This document shows positions 55,979-64,000 of a stretch of 64,000 bases of DNA, in pieces (position 1 is the first letter of the stretch; each line of letters starts with the position of its first letter). The DNA comes from Paludisphaera mucosa. Its GTDB lineage: Bacteria; Planctomycetota; Planctomycetia; Isosphaerales; Isosphaeraceae. The position numbers were made by a program, and so were the translations under genes. Location: positions 5,203,303 to 5,267,302 of the forward strand of contig NZ_JARRAG010000002.1 in NCBI RefSeq assembly GCF_029589435.1. Direction: 5' to 3'. Below the pieces are notes generated by a model, which saw nothing but the letters and a program-made list of their open reading frames with translations, searched no databases and was not told the origin of the DNA.

Positions 55979-56116
55979 CGTCCGCCTTCCCGTCCTCAGC
56001 CGTTCGGAGGTATCCTCCTGGGGGCGTCGGGCGCGAGCCTTGACGCCGGGGGGAGGAATCGAGGCGCGTCCGGCCAGGCCCGACGCGCGTCTCCGTCGCC
56101 TTGGAGGCCCGCAAAC

Positions 56117-57469
56117 GTGTCGATCTGGGGTGGGAAAGCGAGGCGGCCGAACTGGGGCGAGTGCCCGAACCGCATCGCGGTGATCGGTGCGGGGTTCGGC
56201 GGCCTGGCGGCGATCCAGGGGCTGAAGAAGGCCCCCGCGTGCGTCTCGGTGATCGATCGCCAGAATCACCACCTGTTCCAGCCCTTGCTGTACCAGGTGG
56301 CGACGGCCTCGCTGAACCCCAGCGACATCGCCGCGCCCATCCGCCGGGTCGTCCGCTCGCAGACGAACACCGAGATCCTGCTGGCCGACGTGACGGCGAT
56401 CGACGTGGACCGCCGGGTGGTCGTGCTGGCCGACGGCGAGGTCCCCTACCATTACCTGGTCCTGGCGGCGGGCGCGACGCACTCGTACTTCGGCCATCCC
56501 GAGTGGGAAGAGCACGCGCCGGGTCTGAAGTCGGTGGTCGACGCCCTGGAGATCCGCCGTCGCGTGCTGCTGGCGTTCGAGGTGGCCGAGCGCGAGACCG
56601 ACGAGGCCCTCCGACAGGAGTGGCTGACGTTCGTGCTGGTCGGCGGCGGGCCGACGGGCGTGGAACTGGCCGGGACGCTCCGCGACGTCGCCCGGATGAC
56701 CCTGGCGAAGGACTTCGCGCACATCGACCCGTCGACGGCCCGGGTCATCCTGATCGAGGGCTCGCCGCGGGTCCTGGCCGCGTACGACCCCAAGCTCTCC
56801 GAGAGCGCCAAGCGGCAGCTCGAAGACCTGGGGGTCGAGGTCCGCACCGGGCTGCACGTCACGCACATCGACGGCTGCGGGGTCATGATCGGCGACGAGC
56901 GGATCCCCGCCCGGACCGTCCTCTGGGCGGCGGGCGTGGCGGCGTCGCCGCTGGGGAAGACGCTGGGGGTCCCGCTCGACCGCGCCGGGCGGATCATGGT
57001 CCAGCCCGACCTGTCGATCCCCGGCCATCCCGAGGTCTTCGTGGTCGGCGACCTCGCGCACCTGGACCAGGACGGCCAGCCGATCCCGGGGGTGGCGCCG
57101 GCCGCCACGCAGATGGGCAAACACACCGCGAAGAACATCCTCCGCGCGCTGGCCGGCAAGCCCTCGCTGCCGTTCCGCTACGTCGACAAGGGGTCGATGG
57201 CGACGATCGGTCGCGGTGCGGCGGTGGCCCAGGTCGGCCGCCTGAGGATCTCGGGCCGGCTCGCCTGGCTGATGTGGCTGTTCGTGCACATCCTCTTCCT
57301 GGTCGGCTTCCGCAACCGGATGTTGGTGATCATCCAGTGGGCCTGGTCGTACCTCAGCTACGACCGCGGCGCCCGCCTCATCACCGGCCGCGCCGAGGGC
57401 CCCCTCGTCCACGGCCTGACCGACGAGCGCCTGCCCGCGACGACCCAGGCCGAGGCGATCCCGAGCTGA
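56117..57469 (+). CDS. ndh: Type II NADH dehydrogenase (NDH-2)
   Basis: Membrane-associated flavoprotein that passes electrons from NADH to quinone without pumping protons. The 450-residue protein has the FAD Rossmann IAVIGAGFGGLAA (about residue 20), the family FQPLLYQVATASLNPSDIA, the NADH Rossmann FVLVGGGPTGVELAG near 175, FVVGDLAHL and APAATQMGKH near 325. The C-terminal amphipathic/hydrophobic helix (LAWLMWLFVHILFLVGFRNR) fits membrane binding. The start is a GTG. It is followed by a REP-like hairpin that may terminate it. Confidence 0.95.
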   Translation: MSIWGGKARRPNWGECPNRIAVIGAGFGGLAAIQGLKKAPACVSVIDRQNHHLFQPLLYQVATASLNPSDIAAPIRRVVRSQTNTEILLADVTAIDVDRRVVVLADGEVPYHYLVLAAGATHSYFGHPEWEEHAPGLKSVVDALEIRRRVLLAFEVAERETDEALRQEWLTFVLVGGGPTGVELAGTLRDVARMTLAKDFAHIDPSTARVILIEGSPRVLAAYDPKLSESAKRQLEDLGVEVRTGLHVTHIDGCGVMIGDERIPARTVLWAAGVAASPLGKTLGVPLDRAGRIMVQPDLSIPGHPEVFVVGDLAHLDQDGQPIPGVAPAATQMGKHTAKNILRALAGKPSLPFRYVDKGSMATIGRGAAVAQVGRLRISGRLAWLMWLFVHILFLVGFRNRMLVIIQWAWSYLSYDRGARLITGRAEGPLVHGLTDERLPATTQAEAIPS

Positions 57470-57485
57470 GCGGGGCCGTCTTACT

Positions 57486-57633
57486 CTTCTCCCCCCGGGA
57501 GAAGCTGGCTCGCAGGGCCGGATGAGGGTCGCGGCGCTTCGAAGCGGCCTGCGCTCCCAGTACACCAAACTCCCTCCGGACTCAGACGACCTTCATACGC
57601 CTCTTCGAGGCACCTTCTCCCGTGGGGAGAAGG
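57486..57633. repeat. REP-like hairpin pair between convergent genes
   Basis: CTTCTCCC-CCC-GGGAGAAG at 57486-57504, followed by GGGCCGGATGAGGG, and CCTTCTCCC-GTG-GGGAGAAGG at 57613-57633. They are of the same family as the pair at 13797-13908. The first begins 17 bases after the ndh stop, the second lies just past the kinase stop on the minus strand, so each could end its neighbour's transcript. Confidence 0.78.
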
Positions 57634-57638
57634 AATCT

Positions 57639-60086
57639 TCAGTGCGAGTCGTCGAGGAGCGACCGGGCTTCCTCGACGCCCAGGCTGAGGGCGGCTTCGG
57701 CGTCCGCCCGCGCCGCGGGGAGATCGCCCAGGGCGCGACGCGCGAGCGCCAGGTTGTGGCGGAACTTCCCGAGGGTCTCGCGGTCGGGGCGGGCGTGCAC
57801 GCCGCGTTCGAAGTCGGCGACGGCCTCGTCAAGGCGGCCGGCCTTGTACGAGAGGATGCCGCGGTTCAGGCGGGCGGGAGCGAGGTCGGGGTCGAGTTCC
57901 AGGGCGCGCGAGTAGTCGCGGAAGGCCCGGTCGTCCTGGCCCATGGCCTCGTGCGCCAGGCCGCGGTGGAAGGGGCAGGAGGCGGCCTCGGGCGCGAGCG
58001 CCGCGCAGGTGTGGAAGGCGGCCGTCGCGGCCTCGAAATCGCCGAGCCGGAAGGCGCAGATTCCCGCGTAGAAGTTAGGCCAGAAGTCCTGGGGCCTCAG
58101 GTCGAGCGCCCGGTCGAAGGCCTGCGCGGCCTCGGCGATGCGGCCCGATCGGAGCAGATAACGGCCCCGGTCGTCGTGCTCCCACGCCGTATTCGGCGGC
58201 CGGGACTCATCCGGGGTCCCCGCGATCCGCGCCCGTCTGGCGTCGAGCGCGAAACTCGCGCCGAAATCCGCCTCGGCCTCGTCGAGCAGCTTTGCAGCGT
58301 CTCGCCGCCCCTCGTCGCCGGCCCCGGGCCTGGTCGCCAGGTCGATCCGGACGGCCGCCAGCTCGATCAGGTCGGTGCGGATCCGCGCCTCGGCGGTGGG
58401 GGGGAGGGGCGGGCCGGCGCGGGCGAGGAGCTGCCCGCGGCGGTCCCAGATCTCGCGGCAGGCCCGTTCGAGCGACTGCGCCTCGGCGCGGTCGGGAAGT
58501 TCGACGCCGTGGCGGAACCGGACGGTGTCGGCCAGCGCGTGGACGTCCCCGGCGAGGCGGCTCCGCCGGGCGAGGCCGATCTGGGCTTCGAGGGCGTCCT
58601 TGAGCGCCCCGACGGCCGGGAGCGATCGGGCCTGCTCCAGCCCGCCGCCGAAGAGCTGCAAGGCCTCGTCGAAGCGACCGGCGGCGAGGTCGCGTCGGCC
58701 GTTTTCGAGGGCCGTGCGAATGCTCTCGACGCGCTGGGCGTAGACGGCGAGGGCGGCCCCGCCGGCGACCGCCAGCGCGAGCAGCGTGGTCGCGACGGCG
58801 ATCCCCCAGGCGAAGGCGCCGGGGTGCCGCCGCCGCCACTTCCGCCAGCGTTCGATCGGGTCGCGGTTGCGGACCCCCCGCAGCGGCAGGTCGTCGAGCT
58901 GGCGGCGGAGGTCGTCGGCCAGCGTCGCCGCGTCGCCGTAGCGGTCGCGGGGGGCGGGGGCGAGGCACTTCCGCACGACGTCCGCCAGGGCGACGCCCAC
59001 CCAGGCGGGGCGGCGGAACCGCGAGGCGTCCGGCCCGGGATCCTCGACGCCGAGCGCCATGCGGAGCAGCAGGCCGAGGGCGTAGATGTCGGCGCGGCCG
59101 TCGACGTCGGCCGGGGCGGGGCGGCCCGAGGCGATCGCGGCCATCGCCGCCTCCTGCTCGGGCGCCATCCATCCCGGCGTCCCGCCCAGCCGGCCCGCGA
59201 GCCGCTCCCCGGCCCGGATCGGCGCGCGGGCCAGGTGGAAGTCCAGGAGCATCGGCTGGCCGTCGGCCGCGATCAGCACGTTCGACGGCTTGAGGTCCAT
59301 GTGGACGATCCCCCGCGCGTGGGCGTACTCCAGCGCGTCGGCCAGGCAGGCGGCGATCCAGGCGACCACGTCCACGTACGACGCCCCCTCCAGCCCGCGC
59401 CGGAACGGGCCCGCGGCCGGGGGCGGCCCGAGGATCGTCCGGGGGAGCCGGTCCAGGATCCGCAGGACTTCCGCGCCCGAACGTCGCCCGGGAGGCGTCT
59501 CGGCCAGGTCCGTCAGGACCTGCGCCAGGCTCGCGCCGCCCAGGTACGGCATGCAGAGCACTCGCAGGCCCCGCTCGGGGATCGTCTGCTCGGAGAAGAG
59601 CGGGACGATGTGCGTGTGGCGGAGCTGCGCCAGGGCCAGGTGCTCGTCCTGGTCGTCCGAGACCACCTTGACCACCACCGGCCGGTCGGCGAGCGTCGGG
59701 TCGGTGGCCAGGAAGGTCCGCCCCGAGGCCCCCCGGCCCAATTCCTCCAACAGCACGAAGGAGCCTAGCGACTCGCCCGCCTCGGGCAGGTCCGCGCCGA
59801 GGGCCGGGCCCGACGAGCGGATCAGCCGGTCGCAGGCGAAGAGGTCGCGCAGCTCGTCGCCCCAGCGAGGGTGGCGGCGGACGACTTCCGAGGTGTCGAC
59901 CTCCAGGCCGGCCTCGCGGCGGAGGGCGACCTCCTCGTAGATCAGGCGGACGGCCGCCTCGGCGTCGAGCTCGGGGTGGCGTTCGAGCACCTCCGCGGCC
60001 GAGATCGGCTCGCCGCGATCCCAGGCGGCGGCCATCGCCGCGACCTGTCGCGAGACCCAGCCGCCTCCCGACGCGCCTTCGGCCAT
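57639..60086 (-). CDS. Ser/Thr protein kinase with TPR C-terminal domain (DFH variant)
   Basis: An 815-residue membrane kinase. A short N-terminal domain precedes the kinase (about 105-410): Gly loop LGRGASGRTF, Lys in VVVKVVSD, catalytic loop IVHMDLKPSNV (HMD for HRD) and LDFHLAR where DFG is usual, then MAPEQ. One helix lies near 440-465 (AFAWGIAVATTLLALAVAGG), and the distal part has about six TPR-like repeats from 620 on. The metal Asp of DFH is kept, so activity is possible. GAGGAGG upstream fixes the ATG at 60086, 17 bases after the sigma stop; a TTG at 60107 would overlap it. Last gene of a three-gene operon. Confidence 0.93.
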   Translation of the reverse strand: MAEGASGGGWVSRQVAAMAAAWDRGEPISAAEVLERHPELDAEAAVRLIYEEVALRREAGLEVDTSEVVRRHPRWGDELRDLFACDRLIRSSGPALGADLPEAGESLGSFVLLEELGRGASGRTFLATDPTLADRPVVVKVVSDDQDEHLALAQLRHTHIVPLFSEQTIPERGLRVLCMPYLGGASLAQVLTDLAETPPGRRSGAEVLRILDRLPRTILGPPPAAGPFRRGLEGASYVDVVAWIAACLADALEYAHARGIVHMDLKPSNVLIAADGQPMLLDFHLARAPIRAGERLAGRLGGTPGWMAPEQEAAMAAIASGRPAPADVDGRADIYALGLLLRMALGVEDPGPDASRFRRPAWVGVALADVVRKCLAPAPRDRYGDAATLADDLRRQLDDLPLRGVRNRDPIERWRKWRRRHPGAFAWGIAVATTLLALAVAGGAALAVYAQRVESIRTALENGRRDLAAGRFDEALQLFGGGLEQARSLPAVGALKDALEAQIGLARRSRLAGDVHALADTVRFRHGVELPDRAEAQSLERACREIWDRRGQLLARAGPPLPPTAEARIRTDLIELAAVRIDLATRPGAGDEGRRDAAKLLDEAEADFGASFALDARRARIAGTPDESRPPNTAWEHDDRGRYLLRSGRIAEAAQAFDRALDLRPQDFWPNFYAGICAFRLGDFEAATAAFHTCAALAPEAASCPFHRGLAHEAMGQDDRAFRDYSRALELDPDLAPARLNRGILSYKAGRLDEAVADFERGVHARPDRETLGKFRHNLALARRALGDLPAARADAEAALSLGVEEARSLLDDSH

Positions 60087-60103
60087 GCCCGGGCCCTCCT
60101 CGG

Positions 60104-60691
60104 TCAATCGACCTCGCCCGAGGCGACGGTCCGCCGGGCGACCGAGAGCCGCCGGGCCAGGTCGTAGAGGATGCGGCGGACGCTCCCCTCGTGCAGGCCG
60201 GATCGGGTCGCGATCTCGGCGAGCCGGAGCCCGTCCCGGCGCAGGCGGACGATCTCGCGGTGCGAGGGCGGGCAGGCCTGCAGGATCCGCTCCCAGAACT
60301 CGCGGCCCTGGGCCTCCTGGCTGGGCCGGGGCAGGGGGGACTGGGGATGGTCCCGCGGCTCGGTGTCGGCCAGCGATTGCTCGCGGCCCAGGGCGTGGCG
60401 GTGCTTCCGGCAGCGGTCGGCGATCCGCCGCGCGGCGATCCGCCGCAGGAAGGCGAGCAGCTGGCCGCGGCCGGCGAAACGCCAGCCGCCGTTGCGGACC
60501 CCGGCCACGAAGTCGACGAAGACCGACTGGACGATGTCGCCCGAATCGACCTTGGGCCGCAGCCCCCGGCTCAGCCGCCGCCGCACCACGATCCGCATGT
60601 ACGGCTCGTAGGCGAGGAAGACCCGCTCGACGGCCTCCGGGTCGCCCTCGTTCAGCCGTTCGATCCAGCGATCCAGGGACTCGTCGCTCAT
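60104..60691 (-). CDS. ECF RNA polymerase sigma factor linked to a Ser/Thr kinase
   Basis: A 195-residue sigma factor. Region 2 includes EAVERVFLAYEPYMRIVVRRR and SGDIVQSVFVDFVAG; region 4 has SHREIVRLRRDGLRLAEIAT and the recognition helix HEGSVRRILYDLARRL. The pattern is that of planctomycete ECF groups encoded beside Ser/Thr kinases, in which a phosphorylation event may replace an anti-sigma factor. Its stop is 17 bases before the kinase start and its start 26 bases after the LERR protein, so the three form an operon. Confidence 0.93.
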   Translation of the reverse strand: MSDESLDRWIERLNEGDPEAVERVFLAYEPYMRIVVRRRLSRGLRPKVDSGDIVQSVFVDFVAGVRNGGWRFAGRGQLLAFLRRIAARRIADRCRKHRHALGREQSLADTEPRDHPQSPLPRPSQEAQGREFWERILQACPPSHREIVRLRRDGLRLAEIATRSGLHEGSVRRILYDLARRLSVARRTVASGEVD

Positions 60692-60717
60692 GGCGTCTCC
60701 CTCGACGGGCGAGGCGT

Positions 60718-61737
60718 TCAGGAAAGGCCGCGGAGCGAGGAGAACCGCGACCCCCGGGCGATCGTCGGCCCGGGCTGCGACGTCCGCCCGCGCCACCTGC
60801 GGGCCGCCTCGAAGGCCGCCAGCCCGGCGGCGATCGGGACGATCATCGGCAGCCGGCTCGACTCCACCGCGATCGGCGCGCCGAGGTCCTCGATCCGCCC
60901 CAGGATCCGCGCGACCACGAGGTCGACCGCCGCCCCGTCGAGCGGCAGGAACCTCGTGAAGATCCCCGAACCCAGCGGCGCCGTCGCCGGCTCGTCGGCC
61001 GCCGGCCCGGCGGGGGCCGCCTCGCCCGGGGGGATTTTCGTGGTCCCCGACGCGACCGCGATCGACTCGGCCGCGTTCAGGTTCGAGACGTCCGCCGCGG
61101 CGGACGTCCCCACCAGAGGCCTCAGCCCCTCGCGGTCGGTCGCGGCCGCCTGCAAGGGCTTCGCCGGCCCCTGGGGTCCGACCATCCCGATCGAAGCGAC
61201 CAGGCCGGTCCAGCCCCCGCCGGGCATCACGACGTTCGGCGGCGTCGGGTTCGGGACGACCATCGCGGCGATCGGAAGCGAAGCGGTCGCGACCGGGGCG
61301 GGCGTCGAGGTCCCGGCCGGGCCGCCCGCGTCCGACGGCGCCGGGCCGGCCTGCGAGGGACCCGACGCCGCCGGGCCGAGCGTGGCGAAGGCGGAATCCT
61401 GCGAACGGTTCGGAGTCGCCAGGGAGCCGCCGGCCGACGCATCCGGGCTCGACGTCGCGGGCGGCGGCGCAGGGCGGGAGTTGTGGCCGCCGTCGCCCGG
61501 TGCCCCCTGGAAAGACCCGGGGCCGTCGAATCCGAATCCGAAATGGAATCCCGCCCCGAAGCCGGCCGGCTGCATGCCGCCCCCGCGCCGACCGAACGGG
61601 GCCCGGCCGATCTCGGCGTCGCGCGCGGCCGGCGGTGGGCCGATGTCCATGCCGTGGACCTGGCTGAGGAGGAGCCTCCTCTCCAGCGGCAGGAGCGCCG
61701 GTGCGAAGCGGCCGGGAGGACGAAGAGCACTCCGCAT
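60718..61737 (-). CDS. LEPR-XLL-like exported Pro/Ala/Gly-rich protein with C-terminal helix
   Basis: A 339-residue protein. The N terminus LLPLERRLLLS is the LEPR-XLL-like signature. Low-complexity Pro/Ala/Ser/Gly sequence fills about residues 40-260, and a single C-terminal hydrophobic helix (MIVPIAAGLAAFEAARRW) may anchor it. GAGGGAGAAG upstream sets the ATG. It is the first gene of the LERR protein-sigma-kinase operon, so it may be part of the signalling unit. No enzymatic motif is present. Confidence 0.75.
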   Translation of the reverse strand: MRSALRPPGRFAPALLPLERRLLLSQVHGMDIGPPPAARDAEIGRAPFGRRGGGMQPAGFGAGFHFGFGFDGPGSFQGAPGDGGHNSRPAPPPATSSPDASAGGSLATPNRSQDSAFATLGPAASGPSQAGPAPSDAGGPAGTSTPAPVATASLPIAAMVVPNPTPPNVVMPGGGWTGLVASIGMVGPQGPAKPLQAAATDREGLRPLVGTSAAADVSNLNAAESIAVASGTTKIPPGEAAPAGPAADEPATAPLGSGIFTRFLPLDGAAVDLVVARILGRIEDLGAPIAVESSRLPMIVPIAAGLAAFEAARRWRGRTSQPGPTIARGSRFSSLRGLS

Positions 61738-62117
61738 CGACGGCTTCTCCCTCACGAACGATCGGGTTCCGGGCGTGACCGGTCGCGGCGACTGGAAGAC
61801 GGGACGGGGTCCCGGCGATCTGGGAGGGACGGCGCCCCATATCCCGAACGAACGATCTCGGACCCTGTGACGAAAACGCGCCGGCCGGCGTCTGCATCCT
61901 AGTTTAGAGCCTCGGCCCGGCCTTGCGGAAATTTTTCCCCGATTTCGCCCCGGCCGCCGCGCGCGCTTCGCCGGGTCGGGCGGGATTCCTTCTCGGGCGG
62001 CGGAGGCCGGGCCTCGCCGCAACCCCATCGAGGAACCGCCCTGAGGTCGTCGAGCACGCCGACGGAACGAGAGGGACGCTCTCAGCCACATATCCCACTC
62101 CAATCCGGAGAGACATC
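61738..62117. other. Divergent region before two LEPR-XLL-like genes
   Basis: This 380-base stretch lies between the LERR protein operon (minus) and the next LEPR-XLL-like gene (plus). The AT-richest part is near 61895-61945 (TTTAGAGC, GGAAATTTTTCCCCG). No clear promoter boxes and no RNA gene. Confidence 0.45.
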
Positions 62118-62888
62118 ATGAGCCGTTCGAAGGACCTCCTGCATCGCCTGATCCCCGCATGGGCCCGGAACGCCCCCTCGAAGACGCCGCGCCAGGTCCG
62201 GCGGCTCCGACCCGAGCTGGACGGCCTGGAGGGGCGACTGGTCCTCTCGCGGTTCGGCTCGCTCGCCGGCCAGGCGATGTCCTCCCGCGTGGCGATGTTC
62301 CAGCGCGCCGGCGGCGGCCAGACGGGCGGCGGCGCGGGCGGGGCGGTGTTCGCCGGCCATCATGGCGGCGGAGGCGGCGGCGGGAGCGTCGCTCGGGACA
62401 GCCAGCTCGCGGCGGACCTCAAGACGTACCAGGCCGCGGCGACGTCCCTCCTCCGCGGGTCGGCCGTCACCGACGCCCAGCGCGTCGCGCTGCACGACGC
62501 CTTCGGCGCGGTGCAGACCGCCGGCGTCACGTACGACAAGGCCGCGCTGGCGACGGTGGCCGACAACGTCTTGACCGCCCTCGCCGACACCGACGCCGCG
62601 ACGACGCCCGAATCCTACCGGGCCGATTTCGTCGCCGCGTTCACCGGCTCGGGCGCCGACGGCGCGCTGACGACCGACGAGCTGGCCCTGGTCAACACGG
62701 CCTTCGACGCCTTCGTGACGGTCGCCGACAACCTCGACGCCGACTCGACCGAGCTGAGCGCCTTGACCACGGCCCGCGCCGCGATCACCGCCGACTACAC
62801 CCGGCTGGGCATCACCGGCGCCGCTCCGACCAGCCTCGAACTGATCCTCGGCGGTCCGGGCGGCGGCGGCCCCCGCAGCTTCTGCTGA
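62118..62888 (+). CDS. LEPR-XLL-like exported protein, unknown function
   Basis: A 256-residue protein with a basic N terminus and LDGLEGRLVLS, an LEPR-XLL-like signature. A Gly/His-rich stretch lies at about 70-90 (GHHGGGGGGGS). The remaining 150 residues are a helical Ala/Asp/Thr-rich domain with QLAADLKTYQAAATSLLRG and TALADTDAATTPESYRADF, perhaps metal-binding. GGAGA about eight bases before the ATG supports the start. No assigned function. Confidence 0.78.
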   Translation: MSRSKDLLHRLIPAWARNAPSKTPRQVRRLRPELDGLEGRLVLSRFGSLAGQAMSSRVAMFQRAGGGQTGGGAGGAVFAGHHGGGGGGGSVARDSQLAADLKTYQAAATSLLRGSAVTDAQRVALHDAFGAVQTAGVTYDKAALATVADNVLTALADTDAATTPESYRADFVAAFTGSGADGALTTDELALVNTAFDAFVTVADNLDADSTELSALTTARAAITADYTRLGITGAAPTSLELILGGPGGGGPRSFC

Positions 62889-63221
62889 CCGGCGCCGTCC
62901 GGGGACCAGGCGGGCCGTCGGACCCGGAGCCACGGAGGACTCCCCCGACGGCCCCGTCACCCGAGGTCCTCAAGCGGAAACGCACGGCCCGAAGGGCCGG
63001 ATGAGGGGAGACGCACCAAGAAGCTCTCGCATGATCGGCCCATCTCCGATCCTGATCTCGGCGCCTCCGCCCCCCTTGAGGACCCAGCCCCGCCGACGCA
63101 TGGCGGCGGTAGAAGCCGGTCGGTCGACGTCGTCCGGCCGGCTTCCCCCTGGCGACCAGGTTTCGTGTTTTCGCCCGCCTCACGCGAGGCCGCATCCGGG
63201 ATGACGGGTTTGATGCCGTCG
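62889..63221. other. Convergent intergenic region with a REP-like fragment
   Basis: This 333-base stretch lies between two convergent genes. GGCCCGAAGGGCCGGATGAG at about 62986 belongs to the REP-like family found at 13.8 and 57.5 kb; the rest shows no gene or clear terminator. Confidence 0.55.
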
Positions 63222-64000
63222 TCAGGCGAACTCGCCCGGCGTGAGCATCGGCGATTCGATGGTCGACGGCCCGCCGCCGTGCGCGGGCGCCTGCGGGAGG
63301 GGAGCGGCGGAAGGGCGGTCTCGCAACGGGTAGGCGAGCTGGCCGATCAGCGAGTCCGGCAGCTTCGCCTTGATCCCGTAGGCTTCGGGCCAATCGCCGG
63401 GGAGGTGCCGGGTCCCGAAGAGCCAGTCGATCCAGGGCAGGGCGGCGGCGTAGTTGCGGTTGATGGGGCCGTTCCGGGTGTGATGCCAGTGGTGGAACGC
63501 GGGCGTCGCGACGAGCCATTCCAGCGGCCCGAACCGCCAGCGCACGTTGGCGTGGACGAAGAACCCCCACATCGTGCTGACGAGCGTGGCCAGCACGGGG
63601 GCCAGGCTGCCGGCGGCGCCGGTCGGGCCCCCCAGGCCGAGGACGTAGATCGGGGTCAGGCTGCAGAACCGGCCGAACACCATGTCGACCGGATGGGCGC
63701 GGGTGTTGACCAGGAAGTCGATCTCCTCGGCGGAATGATGGATCGCGTGGAACTTCCACAGGAACGGGATCTGGTGGCTCCAGCGATGGCCCCAGTAGTA
63801 TCCGAGGTCGCCCAGGACGATCGCGGCCAGCACCCGCGCCCAGGTCGGCAGCGCGGCGGCCGTCGCCAGGATCCCGCCCGGGACGAGGTTGTGCGCGACC
63901 CACGCCAGCAGCGCCGTCGGCACGCTCAGGAGCGAGGCGGGGAGCAGGCTGCTCAGGAAGTAATAGGCCAGGTCGACGCCGATCCCCCGGCGCAGGAACT
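63222..64000 (-). CDS. Sterol desaturase/fatty-acid hydroxylase family enzyme (5' end outside window)
   Basis: A di-iron membrane oxygenase. The visible 259 codons have the His motifs HRWSHQ, HAIHHSAE and HHWHHTRNG with the usual spacing. At least three membrane helices are seen. The frame runs to base 64000 (LAYYFLSSLLPAS before a GTG at 63923), so the start is beyond the window. The C terminus has a short Pro/Ala tail. The substrate, a sterol, carotenoid or fatty acid, cannot be told. Confidence 0.9.
   Translation of the reverse strand, partial: FLRRGIGVDLAYYFLSSLLPASLLSVPTALLAWVAHNLVPGGILATAAALPTWARVLAAIVLGDLGYYWGHRWSHQIPFLWKFHAIHHSAEEIDFLVNTRAHPVDMVFGRFCSLTPIYVLGLGGPTGAAGSLAPVLATLVSTMWGFFVHANVRWRFGPLEWLVATPAFHHWHHTRNGPINRNYAAALPWIDWLFGTRHLPGDWPEAYGIKAKLPDSLIGQLAYPLRDRPSAAPLPQAPAHGGGPSTIESPMLTPGEFA

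Overview
The window is high-GC DNA (many third-position G/C codons) from what looks like a member of the Planctomycetota, most likely a relative of the Isosphaeraceae. The grounds are three prepilin-like DUF1559 proteins, four proteins with an N-terminal LEPR-XLL-like motif, an ECF sigma factor next to a TPR Ser/Thr kinase, an RNase E/G whose S1 domain is split by a huge insertion, and very large beta-helix surface proteins. This placement is inference; no rRNA marker lies in the window. About 48 genes are supported, two of them cut by the window ends. No rRNA, tRNA, CRISPR array, phage or intact insertion sequence was seen.

Region by region: 1-6.7 kb holds the end of a hybrid histidine kinase, a membrane protein with one CxxCH haem motif, an HlyD-type adaptor and a DUF1559 protein. 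6.7-13.7 kb holds bifunctional PutA (proline to glutamate), two small membrane proteins and the haem-precursor pair hemL-hemB. 13.9-22 kb is a same-strand run: RNase E/G, a DUF2344 protein, and a regulatory PTS set (hpf, EIIA, HPr, EI) with no sugar permease. 22.2-25.3 kb has lactate permease, a small Lys/Ala-rich protein and an MJ0936/YfcE-type phosphodiesterase. 26-34.4 kb carries two giant convergent surface proteins that share a terminator. 34.7-39 kb has an ECF41 sigma factor overlapping its carboxymuconolactone decarboxylase partner, then small membrane, DUF7691-like, leucine-rich-repeat and SDR genes. 39-45.4 kb has a secreted glycoside-hydrolase-like protein, Tpt1/KptA, two DUF1559 genes and a gene-poor stretch. 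45.6-57.5 kb is mainly metabolic and housekeeping: a hexapeptide acyltransferase, a ligase-less LigD, DUF72, a large secreted CarboxypepD-repeat protein, a TPR-cupin pair behind a palindromic operator, peptide deformylase, a methyltransferase, GMP reductase, YqgE/AlgH and NDH-2. 57.6-64 kb has the LERR protein-ECF sigma-kinase operon, a second LEPR-XLL protein and a sterol-desaturase-family enzyme cut by the window end.

The most certain unusual observation is technical. The RNase E/G gene contains a near-perfect Illumina adapter (15921-15948) joined to a 59-bp imperfect inverted repeat, and the reading frame changes there, so the gene is broken by the assembly and probably not in the organism. 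The most interesting biological observations are the ECF41 module, whose start region is exactly duplicated (2 x 50 bp) behind a plausible ECF41 promoter; a 23-bp Fur-like palindrome before a cysteine-rich TPR protein and a cupin; the LERR protein-sigma-kinase operon with a DFH kinase; and a REP-like hairpin family used at gene ends.
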